Shown here: one piece after another, positions 35,101-40,875 of the stretch
Position numbering within the stretch: position 1 is the first letter of the stretch
How the letters are laid out: each line of letters opens with the position of its first letter
NCBI RefSeq assembly: GCF_052857255.1
Contig: NC_135497.1
Coordinates: 179,417,745-179,481,744 of the forward strand
Origin: Amblyomma americanum
Taxonomy: Eukaryota > Arthropoda > Arachnida > Ixodida > Ixodidae
Length of the DNA: 64,000 bases
Direction: 5' to 3'
Notes under the pieces: model-generated
Databases searched by the model: none
The model's input: the letters and a program-made list of their open reading frames with translations, nothing else
What the model was told of the DNA's origin: nothing
Position numbers and translations under genes: made by a program

Positions 35101-38071
35101 GATGGCGCTGAGGAGAATCCGGGTGGATCCTGTGGCGACACCTGTGGTCAGGGCCTCCTGGACATTGCAGACCCCACTTCCGAGCTGCCCCACTTCTGCT
35201 ACAGAGGCGACGTAACCTCACTTTATGCTAACTTGCCCCGGACTTCAGGAGGCACGCAAGCGACACCTCGGCATTCAGGGTTACCATTCCAGACAACCAC
35301 CAGACACTCAAATCTGGACCCACGGGCCCCAATACCTGGCCTTGTTGGCATTCATAGTCGACAACATACTGCACATGTACAGGTGTGGCCACAATAATAC
35401 AGAGCCCGCGACAGGTGACGCATCAAGGAGAAACTGCACCTAAGCACCACCTATCAACGACAGAAAGAAACACTTGGCCCTCCCCGCGCAGCGAGAGTAC
35501 CCGCCATCGAGCCTCACTCTTTGGTTCAACCCTGGCTTTATCTTTGCTCGAAAGATGCTGAGCTGTTCCAAGCAAATTCCACCAGATGATGCCTTCCTCC
35601 AAGCGGGCTGAGTTCATCGTTGATGTCGCGCGCCAAGCTGTGTTGTGCTACGAAGCGCAGCCTTTCCTTCGCTGCAGGCATGCAGACTATACGTTAAGCA
35701 GTGACGCCGATAGGCCTGCAGCAAAAAAGTGGGTCCGTGCCCCGGCGCAACTCTGCAGGTGCCGACACACATAGTTCCCGACGCTCATGCTAGGTAGCGC
35801 ACATAAGCAGTTCTCCGCAGTTCTGCGACCATTCCTGTGCTCCGTATTATTCTGGCCACGCCTGTACCTATAACCCTTTTATGCCAAAGGGCATATTTGT
35901 GCAATAAAAAAAAAAGATAGTAGGAAGGACCGATCAATACTGACAAAAAATTTCAGCCTGAAGTTCTTACAACTTATTGTCCCATTATTATTCTAAAAAC
36001 TGGCCTTCTTGGAATGCATTACTTTTGCAACAATGTTTGCAAGTTTTTTGCTGTGAAATTTTAAGACCCAAAAAATGTTTTTGCACTCTTTCCAACAGAA
36101 ATGTCTGCATATAGTTACTGAAAAAATATTCAGGTTCCATAAAATTCTATTGTTCTTTCTTTGGGGATCTAAACTTGCGATTTGCAAAATTGCAAAAGCT
36201 TCCACCTCTGGTGATATAATTTTTTTCCAAGAAAACTGCAGCGTTTCTTGCAAAACTAAGTACCACTCCTTTGTGAAGGCACATTTTCCTATCACGTATA
36301 CAAATTTAACTGAAAACAAAAAATTGCCATGAGACCTAAATTACCGTCCTTACCTGAACCCACCCATATACAGGGTGTTCCACAAGATGTTCCGTAATTT
36401 TTAAAAATAGGCTTTTTGAGTTAGAAGAGTTTTTTTTTGCATAGCACTGTCCACCGCAGTGTAGTGCATAAGAATACAACTAAGATGTGTTAACCAGTAA
36501 ACTGGTTAACTAATATTGAGTAGTTGGCCTTTCAACTGTTACTGTTAGTCCTTATTTTTATAGAGGCGTGTAGCCCACCTCAAGTAATATACATATCAGT
36601 TTTCAGAATTTTGAAAACGCAGTTACCCAGTGCTGTGTCCCAACATTTCTTAGATATTTCGATGAGTTACATGCACTGGAGGCGTTGATTTGCCCGCAAG
36701 CTTCTCGAAAGTACATGTATTTTGGCGTGATGTGGCCGCATGCTTACCCAGTGTTCCCATATTCCAAAAACCACATGCCTCAAGAGCTATGGAAAAACTT
36801 ATCGCCAACGCATAATGTGTGCCCCAGAGCCATGGTCTATGAAAAAGACAAACTGCCTGAAGCGTAGATTAAAGTTAACAGTAACTGAAACAAAAGAAAA
36901 AACTATGGACATGGACAACAGTCTTGCTGAAGCTTAGGTGAAAGGTTGGTCTTTTGCCCTCAAGCAGAAGTTTCAGTGCAGTGGAAATAATTGCAGATTC
37001 AAATTCAGTTATCTCAAGGAGCTGCATTTCAGGCATCAGCTATAACACAAGAAACTAACTCAAGCAGTATGTGAACAAAAACCATCTCTGCTGGACCTCA
37101 CATATTTAACAAATTCAATAATAGGAAAACGTAGAAGTTTCAGGACTGCACTGCACAATGAAGCAACACTAGCGCGCATTTTTCCGGGCATTTTCCTGGC
37201 TCTGCATTCATTGCACAGGGAATAACTAGAAGGTAAGCCGCAAAAACGTGCAACAGCTCGTTCAAAGTACATTCATAAATGCTTCGATCGCCTCATGAAT
37301 ATGAAGCGTGCGCCAGGTTACAGTGCCATAGAGGCACCACACACACGAGCAGTCTATTGCTTCATCCACGTTGTTGATTTCAGCTGCTTTTGGCATCGCT
37401 TAATTCATGCCACTGACAAAACGCTGAGTATATTCGGAGAAATGAAGCGAAAAAATACTTGACAATTTCTAGCTGAAGAAACGAACAACTTGTCAACCAC
37501 CGGAAACGACACACCTGATCACACGTAATGCTGTTGAAATCACCGGAAACGACACACCTGATCGCACGTAATGCAATTGAAATGAACGAAATACCTGCTG
37601 ATAACCACTGCGTACGAATTAGCTACACACATTAACAAGGACATCCGGCGAGACGAAACCAATATATAGTGACCGTGCCGTTCGCTTCAACTCGAACAGA
37701 GAAACCAGCGAAATACACACGAGCCGTCATTTTGTTCGCCGGAAAAACCTTCTATCTAAGGGATTACGAAACCGGCCTTGAAAGCTCAATAACTCGGACC
37801 TTTCCCCTAAGAGACTGCGAGAGTACCCTAAATTCATTCCGCCTCGTCTCTGTACACACACAAAAAAAGTTGACAAGTGAACAAATACGTTACTTCTCTT
37901 TTGGATTCCGTGAAATAAATTACCAGCGCAAAGCGACTTTCACCTCAAACACCTCGCCGCAGACGAACCGCGCCAGGCTATGAACGCGCACATAGCATTG
38001 TCATTCATTCTTAAGATCGTAGAAACTCACCCCTTGGAAAGCTCCGCCGACGACTGATCTTCTACAGCCAT
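1994..38071 (-). CDS. ABHD4/5: ABHD4/ABHD5-like alpha/beta-hydrolase gene, six of its coding exons (3' end outside window)
   Basis: Six exons on the minus strand join in one frame: 38071-38031 (41 nt), 23842-23694 (149), 17341-17042 (300), 14377-14120 (258), 8346-8232 (115) and 2110-1994 (117), 980 nt or 326 codons. All introns are GT-AG, and codon phase agrees at every junction. Order and motifs match the ABHD4/ABHD5 family: WCPTS (about residue 44), HGF (112-114), [10 protein letters not shown] (137-146), GHSMGG (181-186), [40 protein letters not shown] and YGWARHPM. Known family roles are lysophospholipid/N-acyl-PE hydrolysis (ABHD4) and lipid-droplet control of triglyceride lipolysis (ABHD5; the single fly protein is pummelig). 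Ser183 is present, which favours an active hydrolase. The catalytic acid and the HxxxxD region (HVYADQ in relatives) are expected in the missing last exon. Vertebrate proteins have about 342-350 residues; this one would be somewhat longer. Family call is firm; ABHD4 versus ABHD5 naming is open. Confidence 0.92.
2111..3479. other. Intron 5, left part, nothing recognised
   Basis: AT-rich intron sequence between exon 6 and the Tigger element. No gene or clear repeat was seen; the short open frames are AT-rich and lack any recognisable motif. Confidence 0.5.
3482..5765 (+). mobile_element. Tigger/pogo-type DNA transposon, decayed
   Basis: The ends are inverted repeats: CAGTCGAACCCGGATATATC at 3482 and its complement GATACATCCGGGTTCGACTG ending at 5765, each flanked by TA as expected for the Tc1/mariner superfamily. 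Length is 2284 bp, a normal size for a full Tigger. It sits in intron 5 of the hydrolase gene, antisense to it. The interior carries a broken transposase. Confidence 0.9.
4102..5634 (+). pseudogene. Tigger transposase pseudogene
   Basis: The frame starts at ATG 4102 with a CENP-B-like helix-turn-helix ([20 protein letters not shown], then [14 protein letters not shown]). After a frameshift near 4400 comes [11 protein letters not shown] (second DNA-binding helix) and the first catalytic block [14 protein letters not shown] (about 4595-4640). Stops and shifts follow at 4687, about 4820 and 4940. The second Asp block is [10 protein letters not shown] (about 4910) and the third [15 protein letters not shown] (about 4975), so all three D positions of the DDE/D domain can be traced. 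It cannot make an intact protein. The C-terminal region can be traced to 5634. Confidence 0.85.
5768..7606. other. Intron 5, right part, no gene seen
   Basis: AT-rich to about 6180, then more GC-balanced DNA starting with AAAGGGGTGGAGACACC near 6192. This stretch may belong to the same non-autonomous element whose 3' part is the repeat at 7607-8012, since nothing separates them, but no left terminal repeat could be matched. Confidence 0.4.
7607..8012 (+). repeat. Dispersed repeat, copy B (paired with 643-1076)
   Basis: Direct copy of 643-1076 with scattered substitutions and small indels. It lies 220 bases downstream of exon 5 in transcript direction. Both copies share the block TGAGAAAGAGCATTTA and the block ACATACAGAGGAAGCCCATA. 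It is non-coding. Confidence 0.75.
8232..8346 (-). CDS. ABHD4/5: ABHD4/5-like coding exon 5
   Basis: Encodes residues 250-287. The key stretches are [16 protein letters not shown] and the near-invariant [10 protein letters not shown] of the ABHD4/5 family; the first aligns with LV-R-RPDFKRK. The acceptor follows a run of at least 12 T and CCCACCAG. The donor is GTTAGA. The exon was found by looking for the expected motif between exons 4 and 6. Its phase is correct on both sides, completing Gly with exon 4 and Ser with exon 6. Confidence 0.92.
8673..9699. mobile_element. Non-autonomous mariner-like element with long terminal inverted repeats
   Basis: The left end CAGGGCGTTTCATGTAAC (after TA) and the right end GTTACGTGAAACACTCCA are inverted. 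Inversion continues inward for roughly 250-290 bases: for example, the left ATTTCGTCAAGTTGTAGAGA and GTGGTCCTTTTTTTCCAG reappear reversed near 9500 and 9430. No transposase is present. Ends of the form CAGGGTGTTTCA are common in mariner-type MITEs of arthropods. It lies in intron 4 of the hydrolase gene. Confidence 0.75.
9765..9950 (-). mobile_element. tRNA-derived SINE (Ruka-like), degenerate
   Basis: The order of blocks matches the better copies at 21844-22079 and 30581-30794: a TTTAACATCCCAAAGC tail end, then GAGGCTATAAGGCA, TTTTGACCACCTTGGG, TTCTTTAATG and TGCAGCCACTG. The tRNA-like head would be at the high-coordinate end. Strongly diverged. Confidence 0.55.
9951..10939. other. Intron 4, nothing recognised
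   Basis: AT-rich intron with several poly(A) runs. No gene, terminal repeat or RNA was seen. Confidence 0.5.
10940..13177. mobile_element. 2.2-kb TTAA-flanked non-autonomous DNA element
   Basis: The left end TTAAAGGGACACTGAGGAGA is inverted at the right end (TCTCCTCAGGGTCCCTTTAA), with one mismatch in about 21 bases. TTAA at both outer edges is what piggyBac-type target duplications look like. The same end sequence bounds the 406-bp copy at 25169-25574. The interior includes a GC-rich block at about 11960-12900 and a tRNA-like SINE at 11803, but no transposase I recognise. It is a larger member of the same MITE family, or a carrier with acquired sequence. Confidence 0.7.
11803..11890 (+). 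mobile_element. tRNA-like SINE head
   Basis: A 73-base tRNA-like segment has an A-box-like stretch (TGGCGGAGTTGTAGCG) and a good B box (GGTTCGATTCC), followed by a T-run. The anticodon arm does not fold cleanly and the acceptor ends do not pair well, so it is read as a SINE head, not a tRNA gene. Confidence 0.5.
13178..14119. other. Intron 4, nothing recognised
   Basis: AT-rich intron DNA next to exon 4. No gene or repeat family was recognised. Confidence 0.5.
14120..14377 (-). CDS. ABHD4/5: ABHD4/5-like coding exon 4 (nucleophile elbow)
   Basis: Encodes residues 164-249. It opens with [20 protein letters not shown] and contains the nucleophile elbow GHSMGG with Ser183, then [33 protein letters not shown] and [13 protein letters not shown]. 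Vertebrate ABHD5 has Asn in place of this Ser and is not itself a hydrolase; ABHD4 and invertebrate homologues keep Ser. The donor is GTCAGT at 14119-14114, a weaker but acceptable site; the phase (one base, G) fits exon 5. The open frame that continues to 13974 is intron. Confidence 0.93.
14378..15148. other. Intron 3, nothing recognised
   Basis: Intron DNA upstream of exon 4 with several A-runs. No gene was seen. Confidence 0.5.
15149..15344. repeat. Compound microsatellite (GT)n-(CG)n-(GTAT)n
   Basis: A (GT)n tract, then ten alternating C and G bases (about 15179-15192), then more than 30 GTAT-type tetramers with a few GTATGC and GAAT interruptions. Open frames across it read as Tyr-Val-Cys-Met or Ile-His-Thr repeats on each strand and are not genes. 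The alternating purine-pyrimidine tract could adopt Z-DNA. Confidence 0.95.
15345..16254. other. Intron 3, nothing recognised
   Basis: AT-rich intron sequence without a recognisable gene. A GGAGGTCCCTTTAAA block near 15975 resembles the end of a TTAA-type MITE, but no partner end was found. Confidence 0.4.
16255..16638 (-). mobile_element. tRNA-derived SINE, split by a second SINE
   Basis: The outer copy is in two pieces, 16255-16328 (tail: ACCCCAAAGCAACAGAG, GGACCCTGTAGTGGAGG, GGTCACCTGGA) and 16477-16638 (CCTGGAGTTCTTTACATGCG to the head CCACTGACCCACC). Read together they give one SINE in the usual block order with the head at the high coordinate. An imperfect YACCTGGA duplication flanks the intruder at 16329-16476. 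Confidence 0.75.
16329..16476 (-). mobile_element. tRNA-derived SINE nested inside another SINE
   Basis: A shorter copy with tail TTTAACGTCTCAAAGCGACT, the block GGGACACCGTAGTGAAGG and the head CATAACCACTGAGTCACC. It lacks the middle part of the element. On the minus strand the head carries the A box (TGGTTATGAGG region) and the B box (GGTTCGATCTC). Confidence 0.75.
16639..17041. other. Intron 3 next to exon 3, nothing recognised
   Basis: No gene or repeat family recognised; short CA-containing stretches only. Confidence 0.5.
17042..17341 (-). CDS. ABHD4/5: ABHD4/5-like coding exon 3 (oxyanion-hole HG and first strands)
   Basis: Encodes residues 64-163 and the first base of codon 164. Visible motifs are [15 protein letters not shown] (His112-Gly113 forming the oxyanion-hole HG of the alpha/beta-hydrolase fold) and [14 protein letters not shown], the most conserved strand of the family. 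It ends in EAEYQFVQ, matching the E-EN-FV-S segment of human ABHD5. Acceptor CAG precedes 17341; donor is GTAAGC after 17042. The overlapping longer open frame reaching 17438 is intron read-through upstream of the acceptor. Confidence 0.93.
17342..18609. other. Intron 2, left part, nothing recognised
   Basis: No gene was recognised. A minus-strand open frame of 175 codons (18161-18688) starts in SINE sequence and shows no family motif. Confidence 0.5.
18610..18715 (-). mobile_element. SINE tail fragment
   Basis: Matches the tail half of the tRNA-derived SINE: GGGGTTTAATATCCCAAAGT, GGTTATAAGGAACGC and GAGGCTCCAGATTAATTCC. The tRNA-like head is missing. Confidence 0.6.
18853..20900 (-). pseudogene. 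LINE endonuclease/reverse transcriptase remains
   Basis: Endonuclease traces are [10 protein letters not shown] (about 20555) and [18 protein letters not shown] (about 20310), the D-N and SDH motifs of AP-type endonucleases. Reverse-transcriptase traces are [11 protein letters not shown] (about 19190) and [19 protein letters not shown] (about 19050, RT block 4). Many frameshifts and stops. The sequence ends at about 18850 before the YADD catalytic box. Confidence 0.75.
21330..22330 (-). pseudogene. LINE ORF1 (gag-like, CCHC zinc knuckles), split by a SINE
   Basis: Upstream piece (22330-22093): [20 protein letters not shown], then [18 protein letters not shown] and [13 protein letters not shown]. 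After the SINE the frame resumes near 21830 and includes a VTEVRQINI stretch and a [17 protein letters not shown] knuckle, then CARCASRDH and PQCPNC (three Cys clusters, about 21560-21440). ORF1 proteins of this kind are known to bind the element RNA. The frame carries small shifts besides the SINE and is not functional. Confidence 0.8.
21844..22079 (-). mobile_element. tRNA-derived SINE (Ruka-like), near full length, inside LINE gag
   Basis: The element has its tRNA-like head at the high coordinate (minus strand: TGGCTCAGTGGTTATGGCGC with the A box, GGTTCGCTCCC as the B box) and the tail TGGGACGTTTAACCG. It is flanked by 13-base duplications TTTCGTATATTGT (21831-21843) and TTTCGAATATTGT (22080-22092), one mismatch apart. 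That is the mark of LINE-machinery insertion. Confidence 0.9.
22893..23037 (-). mobile_element. tRNA-derived SINE, head half
   Basis: Carries GTTAACGTGCCCTGACATC, TACATGGGCGCC and the tRNA-like head ending CCACTGAGCCACCATGATG. The tail end is missing. Confidence 0.75.
23038..23687. other. Intron 2, right part, nothing recognised
   Basis: Non-coding intron sequence between the SINE and exon 2; no gene or repeat seen. Confidence 0.5.
23694..23842 (-). CDS. ABHD4/5: ABHD4/5-like coding exon 2 (lipid-associating N-terminal region)
   Basis: Encodes residues 14-63. It contains a hydrophobic stretch ([19 protein letters not shown]) followed by [20 protein letters not shown]. This matches the Trp-rich W-PTS---L-EAE-K-L-C segment of ABHD4/5, which in ABHD5 is known to help bind lipid droplets. 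The donor is GTGAGT (23693-23688). The acceptor CAG lies directly behind a (TG)n run instead of a normal pyrimidine tract. The length of 149 nt is not a multiple of three, so skipping this exon would break the frame. Confidence 0.88.
23850..23881. repeat. (CA)n tract at the exon 2 acceptor
   Basis: Read on the gene's strand, this is a (TG)n run ending about 8 bases before the GGTGCACAG acceptor of exon 2. It takes the place of the usual pyrimidine tract. Confidence 0.9.
23882..25168. other. Intron 1, right of exon 2, nothing recognised
   Basis: AT-rich intron DNA with a short C-run near 24830. No gene recognised. Confidence 0.5.
25169..25574. mobile_element. TTAA-flanked MITE, 406 bp
   Basis: TTAAAGGTACACTGAGG at the left and CCTCAGTGCCTTTAA at the right are inverted, with TTAA at each edge. 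The interior shares phrases with the start of the 10940 element (GGTACCATGG, ACTGAAAACTGAGCTTTTATAA). No coding capacity. Confidence 0.8.
25575..27184. other. Intron 1, nothing recognised
   Basis: AT-rich intron DNA. No gene or repeat family recognised. Confidence 0.5.
28016..31320 (-). pseudogene. LINE ORF2: AP endonuclease, reverse transcriptase, RNase H
   Basis: Endonuclease: [13 protein letters not shown] (31295), [10 protein letters not shown] (about 31200), [17 protein letters not shown] (about 31000) and [12 protein letters not shown] on either side of the SINE. Reverse transcriptase: [17 protein letters not shown] (about 29655), [14 protein letters not shown] (about 29465), and thumb [19 protein letters not shown] (about 28950). 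RNase [32 protein letters not shown] and [10 protein letters not shown] (28300-28100), keeping D, E and D. Frameshifts near 29230, 29700 and 30100 and a lost YADD box show that it is dead. RNase H places it nearer the I clade than true Jockey. Confidence 0.85.
30581..30794 (-). mobile_element. tRNA-derived SINE inside LINE endonuclease, with 14-base target duplication
   Basis: Tail GGGGTTTAATGTCCCAAAGC, middle CACAGTACATGGGC and tRNA-like head GCCATAACGATTGAGCCACC. It is flanked by identical CCCATGAGTAATGT at 30567-30580 and 30795-30808. It cuts the endonuclease frame between YSWAHG and the upstream EN blocks. Confidence 0.92.
31321..31492 (-). repeat. Gypsy 3' LTR, 172 bp
   Basis: Read on the plus strand it starts TGTCACGACTTG and ends GGCACGTGGCA, giving the TG...CA ends with short inverted symmetry (TGTCAC / GTGGCA). 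It abuts the polypurine tract on one side and the cut LINE on the other. Confidence 0.75.
31712..33358 (-). pseudogene. Gypsy pol remains (RNase H and integrase)
   Basis: RNase H: ending [18 protein letters not shown] to [16 protein letters not shown] and [19 protein letters not shown] (33355-32990). Integrase: zinc-finger trace YVWTCRQCQ, then core blocks [18 protein letters not shown] (first D), [10 protein letters not shown] (second D) and [14 protein letters not shown] (E), about 32510-32190. The C-terminal domain shows [19 protein letters not shown] near 31810. A stop after TLSHTAH (about 32260) and a shift near 32585 break the frame. Confidence 0.88.
33359..33625. other. GC-rich segment of unknown origin
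   Basis: About 265 bases with a CTCTCTCTCGCTCTCTTCGA stretch. It matches neither the gypsy element to its left nor the LINE to its right, and it runs straight into the inverted repeat at 33626. Confidence 0.5.
33626..33777. repeat. 55-bp inverted repeat with 42-bp spacer
   Basis: Left arm 33626-33680 (starts ATGCTGGCGGCCGTATTTAG) and right arm 33723-33777 are reverse complements with one mismatch. The spacer is 42 bases. It lies exactly between the GC-rich segment and the start of a plus-strand LINE. Confidence 0.95.
33778..35917 (+). mobile_element. 5'-truncated R1/I-like LINE with RNase H and poly(A) tail
   Basis: Begins inside the reverse transcriptase with [18 protein letters not shown] (33800), a YADD-type box. 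It continues with [14 protein letters not shown], the thumb, and an RNase H trace: YVDASTKDN (34605), [16 protein letters not shown] (34715) and [15 protein letters not shown] (34780). A C-terminal stretch follows ([18 protein letters not shown], 35225). It ends in TGTGCAATAAAAAAAAAA at 35898-35917. Many shifts and stops. Antisense to the hydrolase gene. Confidence 0.82.
35918..37497. other. Intron 1 near exon 1; one possible transposon end
   Basis: AT-rich, non-coding. At 36369 TACAGGGTGTTCCACAAG looks like the left end of a mariner-type element, but no matching right end was found. The minus-strand open frame at 35993-36319 has no family motif. Confidence 0.4.
37498..37583. repeat. 43-bp tandem duplication
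   Basis: Two copies start at 37498 and 37541 with CACCGGAAACGACACACCTG and differ at a few positions near their ends. They lie about 450 bases inside intron 1 from exon 1. Confidence 0.9.
37584..38024. other. Intron 1 beside the exon 1 donor
   Basis: No gene was recognised; the plus-strand open frame at 37669-37983 has no family motif. Confidence 0.5.
38031..38071 (-). CDS. ABHD4/5: ABHD4/5-like coding exon 1 (start codon)
   Basis: The exon encodes [13 protein letters not shown] plus two bases (GG) of codon 14. The ATG is at 38071-38069 in a strong start context (CACCATGG). The donor reads GTGAGT at 38030-38025. The GG joins the first base of exon 2 to make Gly. Acidic, short N-termini are normal for this family. 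The start was chosen because the context, donor and phase all fit exon 2; a different upstream first exon cannot be excluded without RNA data. Confidence 0.75.
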
Positions 38072-38400
38072 GGTGAAATTCGTCGAATTTCGATATGATA
38101 TACTTTTAAAAATATGGCAAAGCGGACTGACGAAAACAAGTTACTTGATGCAGCGCATGCACTCAGCACCGGTTCCCGGGTGTCACTCTGCTCCCCGAGT
38201 ACTGCGCCGCCAAGTGCACCGCACCCAACCGCTCAGCTGGCTCGGCCTTCGTCAACTGAGTGCGCAGAGGGCGCGGGGCGCGGGGTGCACGCTTTGATAC
38301 AACGTGACCAAAACACCAGTTCGTAGAAGTGGCGCCACAAACGGGCTCACAAAATTTTCTGCAAAACCGTTGATACAATTCACAATGTACAAAATATATA
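38072..38400 (-). promoter_or_regulatory. Presumed promoter and 5' UTR of the ABHD4/5-like gene
   Basis: The bases upstream of the start codon (reading leftward into the gene) include an AT-rich stretch with TATTTTTAAAAG near 38101-38118 and, further up, a GC- and CpG-rich block at about 38160-38300 set in otherwise AT-rich DNA. A CpG-rich block next to a first exon is typical of housekeeping promoters. No start site can be fixed from sequence alone. Confidence 0.4.
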
Positions 38401-38519
38401 ACGTACTTAAATTTTTTCTTTATTGCTTGAATAATGTACGTAAGCGTTAGAAAAATATGACTTGCTAACGAAAGAGTTTAAAACGCAGCATCACGATATT
38501 AAGCTCTGGTTAACCCTGG

Positions 38520-38732
38520 TTAATAATAATAATAATAATTGGTTTTTGGGGGCAAGGAAATGGCGCAGTATCTGTCTCATATATCGTTGGACACCTGAAC
38601 CGCGCCGTAAGGGAAGGGATAAAGGAGGGAGTGAAAGAAGAAAGGAAGAAGAGGTGCCGTAGTGGAGGGCTCCGGAATAATTTCGACCACCTGGGGATCT
38701 TTAACGTGCACTGACATCGCACAGCACACGGG
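38520..38732 (-). mobile_element. tRNA-derived SINE, tail half with (AAT)n end
   Basis: Starts with an AATAATAATAAT tract at 38521-38539, then GGTTTTTGGGGGCAAGGAAA, GGCGCAGTATCTGTCTCATA, GTGCCGTAGTGGAGGGC and GACATCGCACAGCACACGGGC. These blocks are in the order of the tick SINE tail. The head is replaced by an inverted copy (see the palindrome at 38661-38796). Confidence 0.75.
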
Positions 38733-38796
38733 CTGTGCGATGTCAGTGCACGTTAAAGATCCCCAGGTGATCGAAATTATTCCGGAGCCCTCCACT
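38661..38796. repeat. 64-bp palindrome with 8-bp loop made of SINE sequence
   Basis: Left arm 38661-38724 and right arm 38733-38796 are reverse complements with about one mismatch. The loop is CACACGGG. Both arms are the GTGGAGGGCTCCGG...GACATCGCACAG part of the SINE. Confidence 0.95.
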
Positions 38797-38815
38797 GTTA
38801 AAAAACGAAAATCTG

Positions 38816-40875
38816 CGTCTCCCTGGCTACGTTTGTGGTCAAGAGACTGGCGGTTTCCATAGATAGCCATACTGACACACACACAGTAGTAGGCATTTTT
38901 TTTATTTGTTAAGCATCTTGCTTTCTTCGAGGATGTTAATTTTTCACCTTCCTCCAACGCCCCAGGCGTCTGGCAGTGAGCTGCTGCTGCTGTTGTTGCG
39001 ACTGAAGGAAGAATGAAAAGGAAAGTGCACGGGCCTGCCCACTGGCTCAATCTGAGCCACAATCGCTGCCATGTGCAGACAGAAAGTTGAAAGAGACGTG
39101 AGAGGAAAGATTGAAAGAAAGAACGCGCGTCGTAACAACCACTCCATCTGAAGCGGTGACGACGATTTAGCAACATACCCCCGGTGACAAGGAGCCCTCG
39201 CAACATGTGCGAGAGCCCCTACACCCCAGCCCCGTAAGGCCAGGAAGCCACCTGCATCCCCTTTTCTGGTAGTGAGTAGTAGTAGTAGTAAGTGGATGTA
39301 AAGGGAAGAGGAAAGGAAAATGCACGGGCCTGTGACTGGTGTTAAAACACCACCACCACTGCCGGTAGTGAGCGCGCGCACACGCGCTTATATACCCCGG
39401 CTTATGCTTCTTATATGCCCCTCGACTTCTTGCTCCTCCTTTATGTCAGCAACAGCAGCGACACCAGCGGCTATTACACCAACTATCTTGACTTTGACCT
39501 TTCACCTTGACCTTATGGATCACATTGATGTCGAACCTGACTACCGCCAGTTATGCTCATGGTTTGACCGCTATATAGCTACATTCGGGGAGACGAAGAA
39601 AAAGAACGTCCCTTGTTTGCAGCTCTTCCACTTGACTGGGAATGGGTATGGGTATGTGCCATCGTATTTGAGGCAACAACAAGTTTACTGCAGTTTTTTT
39701 TTTACTTTTGTGCGCTCACCGTGTCCTCGTCGTCTTTAGGGTTGACGGGCGCACATCTCCTAGCCCTCCCGTCGTCATCGGCGAGCAGACTGCGGCTATT
39801 CCAGCTGGCAACTTCAGTGCCACGAACGTCGCTGATGTGGAGCTTCCAGATTCGTCTGATGAATCCACGGTGACACAGATATGGAATCTGACAGCAGCAA
39901 CTTCGCGCTTGTTGAGTCGTGCCGCCTGAAAAGGATGTTGCGCCAGGCATCCACAGCGGGTGAGTTAATTGCCTACGAGCAGGGTCGACATTTCCGAGCT
40001 CATTCGGCGCCCTGTGTGAAATCCTGCCGAGGCGCCCCCCGCCCTTTCGGCCGTCAAACGCAACTAATTTTTTCTTTAGATTTACCTTTTCTACATTCAT
40101 TTTTTTTTTCTGGGAGACGCCTGATATTAAAACAAAATTGTTTTGACAGTTCATTAGCATGACCTGTGTATATCAATGGCTGAAGCCTGAAGGGAGACCG
40201 CGAATCAATAGAGCCAGCCAGAAGTCCTCACCATGACTCCGCCCTAGGTTATACCTAGGTCCCAACGGGTCACAGACCGCTAACATTACAAGCAGCTGTT
40301 ACGGTCTAAAAACGCATACGCAAAGAGGCTTCTCAGTGAAAATTAGGTTTATTTGCATTTCCAAACAGCTTCAGTTATTCCTCAAGAAGGTTGCGCGCAC
40401 GAGCAAAGCGGAAATATTGGCTGTCTGCTTCAATACTTAATCCCCGACTTGAAAGGAAGGACCAGCCGTCCCTTGCGTACGAAATATTGTTCAAAAAAGA
40501 AATTATTTAAAGGGGTGTTGAATGCTTAAAACGGGAGTTTGATATTTGTTTAAATAAATTATGAAAATAAATGACAAAATAATGCTTATATATTAAGCTT
40601 TTTTTGTGTGTGTGCTTGCAGGCCACCAAAACCAGTTGCTATAAGAGTATATCTTTTACCAGCAACGTTGGTTTTCGCAGCGGTGGGAGGCGCGCAGTGG
40701 CGACGCATGTGAAACGAAATGCAGACTAGCAAATCAGGATAAACATCAAGAATATCTATGTCGTAAAAAAACACATAGCTCGCGAAACGCTTCGCAGCGC
40801 CGCGCCGCTGTTCGCTCTATTCGCTGAATCACTTGCATGTGAACCGCCCTTAAAGCCTGTTTCACATGCAAGCGA
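38816..40875. other. No gene recognised; low-complexity and repeat-like DNA
   Basis: Contains a (GTA)n patch near 39273-39288, a phrase repeated twice (GGAAAATGCACGGGCCTG at about 39315 and GGAAAGTGCACGGGCCTG at about 39018) and a TATA-like TTATATACC near 39389. It may be an unrecognised element. The longer open frames here have no family motif. Confidence 0.4.

Noticed and set aside
35993..36319. 108-codon minus-strand open frame
   Set aside because: AT-rich, Lys/Phe-rich composition and no motif; probably chance.
36369..36700. Second long-TIR mariner-type MITE
   Set aside because: Only the left end TACAGGGTGTTCCAC was found; no matching right end.
38577..39206. 209-codon minus-strand open frame
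   Set aside because: It reads through the SINE palindrome and low-complexity DNA and has no family motif.
39702..40160. 152-codon minus-strand frame and overlapping plus-strand frames
   Set aside because: No domain recognised in either direction; no splice or start support.
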